Source of the DNA: Diadema setosum
Taxonomy: Eukaryota > Echinodermata > Echinoidea > Diadematoida > Diadematidae
Direction of reading: 5' to 3'
DNA length: 64,000 nucleotides
NCBI GenBank assembly: GCA_033980235.1
Contig: CM067067.1
Span: 20,031,239 to 20,095,238, forward strand
Both the position numbers and the translations under genes were made by a program. Positions 52,901-62,970 of the stretch are shown here, in pieces (the first letter of the stretch is position 1; the number at the start of each line of letters is the position of its first letter). The notes beneath the pieces were generated by a model. That model was not told the DNA's origin. It did no database searches and saw only the letters and a list, made by a program, of their open reading frames with translations.

Positions 52901-55900
52901 CACTCTTCAACGATTTTACGCTTAGTAAGATGAAAACGGTACCCAGTACACATAGAAATACTAGAACTAGGACTAGGACTACTGAGCAGTCAAGGAGTAG
53001 GTTCTACGTGGCAGTCCAAGTTTTGATGAGTAGGCCCTACACTCACCGTCGACATTGCAGCTGTAGGCCCTATGTGCACAGCGCTAATAAGGTAAAGCGT
53101 AACGTTATAGTATACATACCCCTGCTGCCAGAACTTGAAGAAAGTCCAGACGAAAGTCCAGACTCCAGATCTAGATCTGGACCCTTGTCCTGCAGGCACT
53201 GTTGTTCCTGTGCTGAATTTCTCAGGTAAGGTATCTGCTTTATGGATTTCTGATGTTTTGTAGTCGAGATAAATCTCATAGTGGTGTTATTTACACCAAG
53301 GACTAATGTTAGATCTAACAGTTTGTTTCAGTAGGCGTACTAGGACCCATATCTCGGAAGAGTGGCCTGACCACGTAGATTCTAACACAGTGTCGCCGCT
53401 TCGCGATCCCAGCGCTGGTGTAGGTATAGTGCTAGCGTACTTCTGTATCCATGTAGATATCTCAAAATTCACTTTGCCAAATGGCACCAAACTCACAGGA
53501 AATACTTTATGATTCATATCCAACAGCTCACGTTAATTGGAAACAAATCACATGTCGGGAAGCGTAAGTGTAGATGTCGACTTTCCTGTCGGCGTCGCTA
53601 AAAATAATCTGCTCTAACTCGTTACGACTAACATGAGTGATTGCGGCCAGGCCCTACCTAGAGTGTCTATCTGCTGCGCACGCACAGACTGAAGTTAGCC
53701 ATTTAATATCATGAGACAACTTTTTCAAGTAATCGGGGGCAATAAATAAATTTACAAATTATTTGTGGTAAGTTGAATGAAAAATGTAGTTCCTATATCA
53801 CACAAGTCGCAAAAATCATTACACTTTTGAGTTTAGTTCTCGCGAAAATTCCCCGTTCGCACAGTACTAGTCGGCTAACTTCATTTCTAGATTGTGCATC
53901 TTGCGTTCGCCAAGATCTCTCGCGAAGAGTGATTTTTTTATGCCTCCGCAACGAAGTGGCCGGAGGCATTATGTTTTCGGGTCGTCCGTCCGTACGTCCG
54001 TCCGTCCGTACGTCCGTCCGTCTGTACGTCCGTACGTCCGTACGTCCGTACGTCCGTCCGTCCCGTTTTGTTTTTGTCGATATCTCAAGAACCGTGTGGT
54101 GATTTTACATCAAACTTGGTATGAGGGTATATCCTTGGGGGATAATACTTTGTGTGGATTTTAGGGTCACAGGGTCTAAGGTCAAAGGTCACAGGTTATT
54201 TTGTGAAAAAAAATTGAAATTCCACATATTTCTCCATATCTCGCAGATGGTTCAAGGTATCTTCATAGAACTTAGTATATATGCTTGTACCGATGGGCAG
54301 TGATTATCTAGGGAAGTTGGGGGTCATGGGTCAAAGGTCAGGGGGTCAAAGGTCAAGGTCAACTCCTCAAAATATCACTACTTTCCTTAAAATGCAATAT
54401 GCCTGAAGGTTTTTTTTTTTTTTTTTTTTTAACTGGATGTATGGCATGTATTACCCAATATATATTTTTGGGGAATTTTCTTGCCAAAAGGTCAAAGGTC
54501 AAGTGAAAGTACTAAATTGCACTTTTTCCTCCATATCTCGAAAGTAACTCAAGGTATCATCATGAAACTTACATATTTATGCATGTTCTACCTAACAGTG
54601 ATTCTCTGTGGAACTGTGAGGTCAACGGTCAAAGACCAGGTTTAGATAATGCTATTTTCCCATTTGATACTGAAATTATACTTTTTCTCAATACCTTGAA
54701 AATTACTCAAAGCATAAACTTATAAAAGGGTCAAAAGTCAAGTAGAAATCATTAGTTCCCCAAATACCTGCACTCTGACATTTGAATAATTCATCCAATT
54801 GAACCTAGTTCTAGGAAAGTGAACATTCAGCACATTTGTGGCAAACCTGTCATTTTAATATTTTGCCAATTGTGTGAAACTGTCATCACACATTGTCAAG
54901 ACATTGTACTATAGACCTATTAGGAGAACCATGCATGATGGCGGAGGCATATCAGTCGCCGTAGCGATATATCTAGTTTTTTGAGTGACGACTTGATAAG
55001 TCGGCGTCAATATTGATACTTCTCGATTACTGATTTCGTTCAAATATAAGAGAATACTTTGAAATATGCTATGAAGTATATCCTGTAATTTTGGTGCGAT
55101 TTGGTTTAGTGAAATTTGAGATATCTACATGGATAGAACAGTACACAAGCGCCGCCTGCTAGCTAAATTAGGCCTAAGCGTCGTCTGCTACTCGATACGA
55201 ATTAACGCACGCATATGCAAGCACATGTAATCAGTAATAGTGAGAGCACCTGTGACATCATAACATCCGGGCTCGTCAGCTCATTAGCATAATTCTCACC
55301 TAAAAAGTTCCATTTTTAACATTAAATTACAGACTTAATCGTTATGAAATTTTTGATTCTGTTTGCATCGCTGGGTCTTTTAGAATTAAAAGAACAACAT
55401 ATTAAAAAAAAAAAAACCGGTACAATGCCCTTTTAAGAGGAATTCAAAGTTAATTTGATGAAAATCGGGTTTGGAATAGCTGAAACATCCAAAAACAAAG
55501 TAAAAAAAAACGATCGTAATAAAATGTGGGTCCCACACTTTATTAGAATCACTCTGTTTTGGATATCTTAGCCATTTTAAAATCAATTTTCATCAAATAA
55601 GCATTGAAATCCTCATGGAATTACATGCTCTCTCATATTTCATAAGAGGTTTCTCACTTTCTCACCAAAAATGATAAAAACCTGAAGTTAAGTCTCAACC
55701 AAAACTATACGATCCCTTTAAGGAATCTTTAAAAATCTTCTCTAGAATCAGAAGTGATAGAGCGAAGTTAATACTATGAGTTAGTACAATAATGACTGTA
55801 GTTTCAAGTTTGTTTCATAACAGATCCAGGGGTGCCCCCTTTGGGGGCAGGGGGAGGGGTGGGGAGGTCCACATTAGGGCCTAAATTGTACATTTTCATC

Positions 55901-58900
55901 TTCTTCTTGAAAACCTCATTATGGATTTTCACTGAACGTGAGAGGTAGCATCCCAAGGGGGTTAGGATCTCAGTTTGTTAAAATGGGCACCATGCCCCAC
56001 CTAAGGGGGCCCCCAACCCCCCCCCCCTAAATTACGGAATCTTTAAAATCTTCTCTAGAACCAGAAGTGATGATACTATGGTTGGGGGGGGGGGGTCCAA
56101 ATTTTGGCCCTAATTGTACATTTTCATCTTCTACTTGAGAATGCATGGTCAAAGTTTAGTAGAGCTGTGTGTAATTTAGATTAGTGACTGTGTGAAAGGT
56201 GAACTTGTGATACTGAGGTGAGCGCAAGACCCCCGGGTCTCTTGTTTTTGATCATTCATACTTATGTTGCATGCCTGACAATTAAGTGCATATAATGACA
56301 GATTTAGAATGAATAAAAGAAGATTTACTGCCGGTAATATAAAAAGTTGCTTGCTCACTTATTTGCTTTGAAACAAGCCCAGTACTGTGAAGAATTAATA
56401 TCTTGACTCTTCAAACAGCTCCAAAGAGCACGCAAATGCTCCAATCATGGTACAAGTACACGTGTATATACATGCTTCAACAGAGCATTAATGTGAGATA
56501 GTTCAACGTCTCACTCAAGGATTACTTTGCTTCTGCACAAACCTGATCAAGCTGGCCGCAAGGATTGTAAAAAATGATATATGTAACTGTATTACCATAC
56601 AATGCTGAAAATGTGTGAACCTTTCTCTCTCCAAACCCATGATCACTATAATGAACTGCTCAGGAAAAAGTAACAAACCTTGATCAGAAATAATATCAGT
56701 ATGGTTAAAGGGATAGTACAGTATTGGTAGAGATGAGAATTGGGTTTTTAACTTTTTGCGAGATACCAAGAAAGCACTTATGATATAGTATGGAGCATAC
56801 CATTTTAAAAGGAATTCAAAGTTTATTTGATGAAAATCGGGTTTGGAATGACTGAAACATCCAAAAACAAAGTAAAACAAAGCGATTGTAATAAAGTGTG
56901 GGTCCCACACTTTATTAGAATCGCTCTTTTTGGATATCTCAGCCATTTCAAAACTAATTTTCATCAATTAAACGTTGAATTCCTCATGGAATTACATGCT
57001 CTTTCATATTTCATGAGAGATTTCTCATTATCCCACCAAAAATGTCAGAAACCTGAAATTAGGTCCCAACCAAAACTCTAGATCCCTTTAAAGGAACAAT
57101 TGGCTGTTTCCATTTATTGCCTGTACAGCAGTAAATTGCAATGCATTATCTGGCCAGATGATAAACTGATTTTCTTCTTCCATTTCTGTCTTTTTGTCCA
57201 GTTCTACCAAAATGGTATAGGATTTGCTGCAACAGAGTTTTACTCAGACAACGACACAGTGAGTATTGGCAAGAAATGATGTAAAATAGGATTTTTTTTT
57301 TTTTTTTTTTTTTAGTGCAGTGTTTACCTCAGTATGTGAATGTTCTGTATCTTTCTTACTGTTCATAATTCTTGAAAATAGGGTGAATCTGTTACCTTTG
57401 TTGCTTGGTGCATTTTTTCCCCTCCCTTTTGTTTGGCATGGGAGTACCATGAATCTCTTGGGCAAAAAAGAAAATGAATATGAGATTTATATTCATGGTA
57501 ACCAAGGAAGGAAAATCTTATCTTATATCATGAAGTGGAAATCTTATCTGTCAAGGAATATGGAGAAAGAAACAGTGTATTACTTTAAAAATGAGGAACA
57601 AATGAGAGAAATGGATGGTGTGAAATACTGAAATTAACAAGATTAGTGTGAAAACTTAGAAAACATGAAAAGCCATTTGAAAGCTTCATGTAGTAAGACC
57701 CAAGAAATAATTCAAATGAAAGACAATCTTGATAATGACACCAAGCACATGACAATTGCTTTTCAATGTTCACTTCCTCCCCCCCCCCTTTTTTTTTTGG
57801 GGGGGGGGGGGTGGGGGGATGAAATGATAATTGTACACTGCACTCCCATTATAACAAACATGGTTATAACGAAATTCCCGTTTACACAACGAAGTGAAAA
57901 TTACACCCGCAGCATTATCCTTTATATCTATTCTTATTGTTTATTTGTTCGGTTATAACGAAATCTCGATATAATGAAAGGAAACTGCTGGTTCCGAGGA
58001 CTTCGTTATAAGAAAAGTCCACTGCATAGACAATAGGGTGACGTATATATCATGTGAGATTCCAAAGTTCATGACAAAATCAAATCAAGGAGTTTCATGT
58101 ACCAATCATAGTGCTACATCAAGTTCAGTTGGCTGGAAACTCTTTAAGTGTATTGCAGGGATGTGTGATGATATATACCGGTACCCAAACATGAATTTTT
58201 TTTTCTTCTTCGTCTTTTCTCTCCTGCCCAGACTCAAGAGGATGCCTATACAGCCCTCGGGGCCAAGGTCATCGTTCTACTCAGTCTGGCAGACGGAGAG
58301 GTTGTGGACATCCACAACATTTCCCGGCATTCCAACTTCGCGCCTGCCGTTGCCCGCATGAATAGCATCGTAGAGTTTGAAGCCAACCTGAGCGACGTGA
58401 GTATGCTTGGACTCTGGCAGACATTGTTACATCAGGATGGAGGGATATTTGTGCGTCAAAAGTGCATCCCTTGACATAGTGCTAATTGTTCTTAGGGCAA
58501 ATTGATTATGAATAAGACATAGACAGAACGAAGTAGAGCCGAGGTATTGGATATTCATTCCGATTTTCATGTGTTACTGCCGTGAACTTGCTGGAGCTTG
58601 GGTAGGAGGGCCACTGCCCAGTATTTGAGCAGAAGGTCAAGGATTCAAATCATTGGCAGGTTCCTTCTTTTTCTCCTACTTAATGATGTCACCTGTTGGA
58701 TGTGTGATTTTACCTACGTAGAGTAACAGTAAGAGAAACACATGACTCGCAAATGATAGCCATGTCACAAGCTTTTAGTGTGTCTCGTCTACATCACAGC
58801 AAAGATTTATACGGTAGATGGTTTAATAATTAAACTGGTCTGGTGTTGAGTAGGGTACATCAGTAATGCTCACAGACAAGCTTAAAGGGGATGGCTAGTA

Positions 58901-61900
58901 ACTGATCAGTGGGAATTAGTGGGAATGCTGGGGGATGATTGTTCCAATCCTTGTGGGATTTATTTAAGAGTACATTTTACATCTATTGTTGTGTGAAAAT
59001 TATTTGCTTCAGAATGGTCTCATATTCAAGTAATGTGCAGTTTAATGGCCCCGTTACTGTACAGGCATGCTAACCTGGAAACATTATGAAACAAAATGAC
59101 GTACAGGCGTGAAAACACTTTAAAATGAACCCTCACCCGCTCACTCGCTTCTCATCACAGATTTACATCCCCAAGGAAGTGCAAGACGACCCGGTGAAGC
59201 TCTACAACAAGATGCCCCTCAGAGAATTCGCTGACATGCTTCCCTTGGTGAGTCCTTGGTGAGAGGTTGAAGATCAGTATTACCCGGTTCATAAAATTCT
59301 TGGAGACAGACTTTGCATTGATGCATTCTTGCCCAGAAATTGTGTATTCGGTGCATAAATAGACTTAGGAATTGTGCCAATGTTACACTACATATTATGT
59401 CTTTACCATTTTTTTTTTTTCAGATGGCACTTTATTGCTTTCTACATTTTAGAATAATATTCCCCTTCCTAGTTCATTCAGTGCAATCTGTATAATTATA
59501 TGAATGTTGTAGAGAAACCTCCAAAAAGTAGAACAACAACAAAAAAAAGTATGAGGGATGTTTGAGTGACTGCAACACATCTTAACACAGACTAAATATC
59601 ACTTTCTAGTGTGCTTTCATGCTTTTCATATTCAAATAGCAGGAAAGTGAAGATATCATGTGTTGTGGGTGTCATGTCATACAGTGCAGAGTTTGTCTCG
59701 AAGACAGAGATGATGTATTATTATATTCCCCGCAGATCAACATCAGCCTGTATGTCAACGAAATGTTTGCTGATAACATTCCTCTGGACCAAGATGTCAT
59801 GGTTCCATCCCTCGCTTACTTCGAAAAACTGAATGGCCTTCTAGAGCAGACGCCAAAGAGGTGAACTCTCTCATGATTTCCCTTAAAACCCCTCCCCTTC
59901 CCCTTTCTTTAATTATTACACATTTCCAGGCCATAATCAGAGAATTTTAATGAAGAAATCCACGACCATATCTAATGAGAATATCTAGAAAACTTTGTTT
60001 GTTTGTTTTTTTTAGTTCAAAATTTTCTTGAAGCAATTATTTGTCTCACTCGTATTGTAGTTGATTATGTCACTGCCTCACTTTTGACTGTCCCTTTAAG
60101 CTTTGTAAAATGACCCTTCTTGTTATATGATATTTAATAAAAAAAAGATTTAGTTTTTTCCTGCATATGATGATGATGTTTATAAAGTTGTGTTATCTTC
60201 ATGATAATAGGGAGCTTTAGATTTTAGACGCGCGGACGTTCAAAGGAAAAAAACATGGTCTGAGCGTGCGCAGTAACTTGACGTGCGTTACTGCGCACAC
60301 TCAGACCATGTTTTTTTCCCTTTGAACGTCCGCGCATCGAAAATCTAAAGCTCCCTATTGTCTTTTGAGGGGGAGGGGCGTATGGTGTAGTTGCCAAATT
60401 ATTAACCATGAAATGTGATTTATGTGATAACATTGTGCTCAAACTATTGAGGAAATTCAGAGGCAGTGACATAATATGACACGATTCAGGTTGATGATTT
60501 AGCAACTGCAGCCTAGTCCTCCTTGCAGGTTCCATATTTATTCCTATTTCAAATCCATTTTTGATGGAATTTCTATTTTTCTGTATGTGTGATATTTCTG
60601 CGCCATCTTGACGTCATCTTGAGCTTGGAGTAGCATTTCACTTTCTAATCCAACCTCAGTTCTCTGACTATCAATTTTCCAAATATCTCTATCATCTGGA
60701 CAGGGACTGGCAAACAATTGCGTCTGTGTTTTCAGTGCAAAACTCTACAAAGAGTACAAAGCAATGATTCTCTTGCAAATAAGATGACGATAAAGTCTGG
60801 AGTTAAATGCTATTTGCTGTGATACAATGTATATGTTTACAACCAAACTAGAATTAAAGTAGTCCAAGAATAAGATGTATTTTCAGCCCTATTCCATTTC
60901 TTTACCTCATTAATTGAATGATAAGATGTGAAATATGATGTAAGTCATTGGTTTGCATAGTAAATTGGCATTAAATGTAGTGTGTACCTGCATATATCCC
61001 CAACACAGCTTGCTTAAAAGTGACATTCTTAAAAGGGATTGTACAGTACTGGTTGAGGTGGGGATTCAGGTTTTGAACATTCCTAAGTGAGATAATGAGA
61101 AACCTCTTATGGATATGACAGAGCATGTAATTTTAAGAAGGATTCGACGTTAATTTGATGAAAATTGGTTTTCAAATGGCTGAGATGTCAAAAAAAGTGA
61201 TAGTAATAAAAGACGACAGGCCACGCAACTCTGAAAAGTGTATGTCTTCCATAGGCTTGTATAATGTAGTGGTAGATAGTTTAGACCTTTCCTCTGAATA
61301 ATAAAACTAGAAACTTCTGTATGATGGAGAGGAACAATACTATTGAAGTCCAGTGAAGTTACTCAAAATTCACTCCGTTATATTCTCAATACCAAAGGGG
61401 AGCGTATTCTCAAATGACATGGAGTAAGTTTCTCATTTTTTTTAAAACTGTTGTCATTTATTACTTTAAGATTTCATACATGATGTTGCGAGGCATTATC
61501 TGTGCAACCGTGCAAAATTTTGTGATGTATGTAAAACGGATATATGACCTTTTAAATCAAAACCTCTGCATATTAAAGTCTCTCAAAACCGCTTCCCCCC
61601 AAATAAGCCTCCTTGCCGACTACCTCAACTGGTGCGCCATAAAGCCCATGCTGAAGTACCTCCCCAAAATCTACGATGAGATCATCCAGGAGTACAACGC
61701 TATCTTTAGTGGCTCCAATAGCTCCTTCCCGCTGTGGGAGACCTGCCTCAAGCGCACAGACAATGACTTTGGCTTTGTGACTGGCGCCCTCTTTGTCAGG
61801 GAGATGGTGACGCCGCTGTTGAAGAACGAGGTGAGTGCACTGTGTCGAACACTTGGCGTGGAAGTGCTTTCTCTGAGAGACTGAGACCAGTAGTAGAAAA

Positions 61901-62970
61901 TTTAGCATCTTTTGGTATGATGCTGATATTAGTGATGAGAATAATGATAGTTATTATGAGATAATTATAACGATAACAACATCACCAATGACAACAACAG
62001 TAACAATTGTGATTTTAATAATGATAGATAATAATTTTGATAATAATGATAGTAGTAGTGATAATGATAACATATGAATAGCAATGATAACAGTCATGAT
62101 GATGTTAAGTCTAAAAATTTGGAAGTTTATTGCTTTTGTTTAAATCCTACATTTCAGTGGCCCCAAAGGCCAGTCAGTTTGATAAATAGCAGAACATCTG
62201 CTTTCACATGTTTTGATAGACGGATGATCTAATCCAGTACATCCGAAACGCATTCCTCGAAAACATCCCTGATGTCATGTGGATGGACAACGAAACCAAA
62301 GCGGCAGCGGCTGAGAAGGCGAAGGCCATCAAGCCAAAGATTGGGTTCCCGGTGTGGATCGAGGACCGTGAGCAGCTGGACGACTACTATGCCACGGTAA
62401 GAAGAAAAGAGAACGTCACAGCGTTGAAATTAAAAAAAAACACAGTGGAAGTAAATATCTCATCTTGTTAACATGACGTGGCCACGCCCCCTTCCCACTG
62501 TATTTAGATGGATGGAGGTGGGGGGAATGGGTAGATAGATGGAAGTTTTAAATTTCACTATTGGTAGATTACCAAGTTTAAATGTCTTGCAGCTTTTTGG
62601 GTTTGGTTCTTGTTTTTTGTTTTTTATCATTTATAAATTGCGTGATCATATGTTTATATTTAGACTCGCTAAATATTTGGCGTATACAGTATATCTGTGT
62701 ATGACAGAATTTTGATCAGATATAAAGTGTGACATTACGTGCTAAGGCTTGTATTATCTGCAGACAACATATGCACAGCAATTACTGATGCAAGAGTATA
62801 GGTTATTCTTTAACTCATTTTATGTTCCCTCGGCTGAATATTCCTCAAATATCATTATACCTCCAGGCAAACATATCGTCTTCCAATCGCTTCGAGAACG
62901 CCCTGAATCTGAAGGATTACAATCTGCAGTGGATGAGAAAGCATCTCGGCAAGCCAGTCGACCGAACAGA
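42020..62970 (+). CDS. M13-family zinc metallopeptidase, neprilysin/ECE type (12 exons, 3' end outside window)
   Basis: The product is a type II membrane ectoenzyme of the family that trims peptide hormones such as enkephalins and endothelin precursors. Coding exons: 42020-42158, 44169-44302, 45612-45791, 50257-50385, 51342-51524, 57202-57258, 58232-58396, 59161-59247, 59736-59860, 61608-61830, 62220-62396 and 62867-62970. All borders are GT/AG and the phases agree. The translation is about 567 residues of an expected 750-770. A cytoplasmic tail of about 63 residues is followed by a membrane segment (about 64-86) and the M13 N-terminal domain (CDIC, ADPCQDFYQYSCGNWI, KLYNKMPL, PLWETC, WMDNETKAAAAEKA, IGFPVWI). 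Eight N-glycosylation sequons all lie after the membrane segment. The HExxH, ExxxD and C-terminal residues lie beyond 64000. Whether it is a neprilysin or ECE orthologue cannot be settled here. The ATG at 42020 is chosen as the first Met; the frame is open upstream. Confidence 0.92.
42425..42515. repeat. (ATGAT)n pentanucleotide array
   Basis: About 15 copies of TGATA/ATGAT with occasional variants. Confidence 0.9.
43861..43925. repeat. (TA)n followed by about 32 T
   Basis: Pure TA repeat running into a long T tract. Confidence 0.9.
44169..44302 (+). CDS. M13 peptidase exon 2 (signal anchor)
   Basis: Contains QEQKQDRC, then about 23 hydrophobic residues beginning LAIMTLVSFLLLVV, then TRDYV. 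Donor GTCAGT. Positive charge on the N-terminal side predicts type II topology. Confidence 0.88.
44303..45611 (+). other. Intron 2 of the M13 gene
   Basis: 1.3 kb, with a C tract at 44350-44359 and a degenerate (GATG)n stretch at 44880-44935. Nothing else is recognised. Confidence 0.7.
45612..45791 (+). CDS. M13 peptidase exon 3 (start of the ectodomain)
   Basis: 60 codons. CDIC and DPCQDFYQYSCGNWI are the family's first conserved cysteine cluster, followed by HSKWGTFQQVYARNQ. Confidence 0.95.
46901..49178. mobile_element. Inner DNA transposon, AGGTGATCCGA ends, AATTA target duplication
   Basis: Ends AGGTGATCCGA and TCGGATCACCT are inverted. AATTA flanks both sides (46896-46900 and 49179-49183). 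The right end is itself a perfect hairpin (49149-49178: AGGTGATCCGAG, 6-base loop, CTCGGATCACCT). No transposase frame is seen, so it is non-autonomous. Confidence 0.8.
47055..48162. repeat. About 555-bp tandem duplication inside the inner transposon
   Basis: 47055-47612 and 47617-48162 share long runs in order: CAAGATGGCATCTGAG, CACCAAGATACAGGATGAA or CACTTAGATACAGGATGAA, TTTGACCCTAATTTACATAC, AAAATATGGGGGTGATA, and TAGAGATAACACGT near the end. Confidence 0.85.
50257..50385 (+). CDS. M13 peptidase exon 4
   Basis: 43 codons: KAKDYYRACMNV, corresponding to KAxxxYxSC in family members, and a GSEPLKK end. Donor GTTGGT. Contains an NVT sequon. Confidence 0.93.
50386..51341 (+). other. Intron 4 of the M13 gene
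   Basis: About 0.96 kb. T and G runs at 50407-50466. Nothing else is recognised. Confidence 0.7.
51342..51524 (+). CDS. M13 peptidase exon 5
   Basis: 61 codons: LLNQLGGWSML and TAPLFSMFLSSDQKNSSANI, the family's GGW and D-K-NS-H/N-I region. Donor GTAGGG. Confidence 0.95.
52251..55724. mobile_element. AGGGAT foldback element split by a 3-kb insertion
   Basis: 52251-52356 matches the left 110 bases of the intact foldback element at 56705. 55427-55724 matches its right part, ending GATCCCTTTAAGG. The break falls at a TTTTAAAAG/TTTTAAGAG phrase present on both sides, a possible target duplication of the insertion 52357-55426. Confidence 0.65.
53940..54975 (+). mobile_element. Helentron/HINE-like element, family 1, copy 4
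   Basis: ATGCCTCCGCAACGAAGTGG at the start, a (GTCC/GTAC)n microsatellite at 53983-54063, GGTCAAAGGTCA phrases, GGCGGAGGCAT near the end, then CAGTCGCCGTAGCGATATATCTAG and T. It lies inside the 3-kb insertion. Confidence 0.7.
56705..57091. mobile_element. Foldback MITE with TTAA flanks, intact copy
   Basis: 387 bases from TTAA-AGGGATAGTA to CTAGATCCCT-TTAA. The two halves are inverted copies of each other: GAATTCAAAGTTTATTTGAT on the left against ATCAATTAAACGTTGAATTC on the right. They meet at a hairpin, AATAAAGTGTGGGTCCCACACTTTATT, read here as arms AATAAAGTGTGGG and its complement. The TTAA target suggests piggyBac- or Kolobok-type mobilisation. Confidence 0.8.
57202..57258 (+). CDS. M13 peptidase exon 6 (microexon-size)
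   Basis: 19 codons: FYQNGIGFAATEFYSDNDT, matching the QxGLGLPSRDYY stretch of family members. Acceptor TTGTCCAG, donor GTGAGT. Confidence 0.88.
57259..58231 (+). other. Intron 6 of the M13 gene
   Basis: 0.97 kb. Poly-T at 57293-57314, C/T/G runs at 57779-57815 and a possible MITE at 57837-58027. Confidence 0.65.
57837..58027. mobile_element. Possible pogo-like MITE (TATAACGAA type)
   Basis: About 190 bases with TGCACTCCCATTATAAC at the left and TTATAAGAAAAGTCCACTGCA at the right, an imperfect inverted pair, and internal GTTATAACGAAAT phrases. A related end lies at 4892-4915. Confidence 0.4.
58232..58396 (+). CDS. M13 peptidase exon 7
   Basis: 55 codons: AYTALGAKVIVLLSLADGE through ARMNSIVEFEANLSD, the helix carrying the family's E-x-x-LA motif. 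Two sequons (NIS, NLS). Confidence 0.93.
58397..59160 (+). other. Intron 7 of the M13 gene
   Basis: 0.76 kb, nothing recognised. Confidence 0.7.
59161..59247 (+). CDS. M13 peptidase exon 8
   Basis: 29 codons with DPVKLYNKMPLREFADMLP, the family's YNKMTLAEL-like motif. Donor GTGAGT. Confidence 0.94.
59248..59735 (+). other. Intron 8 of the M13 gene
   Basis: 0.49 kb, nothing recognised except a short T run at 59410-59420. Confidence 0.7.
59736..59860 (+). CDS. M13 peptidase exon 9
   Basis: 41 codons plus two bases: VMVPSLAYFEKLNGLLEQTP, matching VxVxxPxYLxxLxxLL. Donor AAGAG/GTGAAC. Confidence 0.92.
60206..60359. mobile_element. 154-bp hairpin MITE
   Basis: Two arms of about 73 bases, nearly perfectly complementary, with a loop of about 5 bases. 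The outer end is AATAGGGAGCTTTAGATTTT and the inner part contains CATGGTCTGAG and GCGCAGTAAC. It is GC-rich in the stem, and a transcript across it would form a long hairpin. Confidence 0.85.
61030..61200. repeat. Partial AGGGAT foldback relic
   Basis: TTAAAAGGGATTGTACAGTA, then GGTTGAG and TTAATTTGATGAAAATTGG match the left half of the element at 56705. The right half is missing. Confidence 0.6.
61608..61830 (+). CDS. M13 peptidase exon 10
   Basis: 74 codons: LLADYLNWC, PLWETCLKRTDNDFGFVTGA and LFVREM, matching the NYLxWR, R-W-x-C and G-LFV motifs. The acceptor after AAATAAG is chosen because it alone keeps the phase. Confidence 0.92.
61831..62219 (+). other. Intron 10 of the M13 gene
   Basis: 389 bases dominated by a degenerate (ATAATG)/(AACAAC) stretch at 61918-62100. 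Confidence 0.75.
62220..62396 (+). CDS. M13 peptidase exon 11
   Basis: 59 codons: WMDNETKAAAAEKAKAIKPK and IGFPVWI, the highly conserved WMDxxTRxxAxxKxxxI-IGYP region. Confidence 0.95.
62397..62866 (+). other. Intron 11 of the M13 gene
   Basis: 470 bases, no repeat or exon recognised. Confidence 0.7.
62867..62970 (+). CDS. M13 peptidase exon 12, last in window
   Basis: 34 codons plus two bases: NRFENALNLKDYNLQWMRKH and LGKPVDRTE. In the family this is followed by the exon that reads W-x-M-x-P-x-VNAYY and then the zinc site. That exon is not in the remaining 1 kb. Confidence 0.92.

Larger units (their letters stand above)
51811..56250 (+). mobile_element. Helentron/HINE-like element, family 2, interrupted
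   Basis: The 5' end AGCTCACCTGAGCCGAAGAG folds against GTGAGCT. A short GTCCGTC/GTCGTGTG stretch follows. Near the 3' end, CTGAGGTGAGCGC mirrors the 5' end, then AGACCC-CC-GGGTCT forms a stem-loop followed by CTTG and T. Internal units of about 190 bases (CTCTAGAACCAGAAGTGATA and onward) occur at 51950-52125, 55735-55895 and 56043-56130. The part between the first two is inserted sequence. Confidence 0.6.
51525..57201 (+). other. Intron 5 of the M13 gene
   Basis: 5.7 kb, largely a nest of repeat insertions (51811-56250, then a foldback element at 56705-57091). No additional exon is recognised. Confidence 0.7.
59861..61607 (+). other. Intron 9 of the M13 gene
   Basis: 1.7 kb. Contains the 154-base hairpin at 60206-60359 and a partial foldback relic at 61030-61200. 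Confidence 0.7.
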
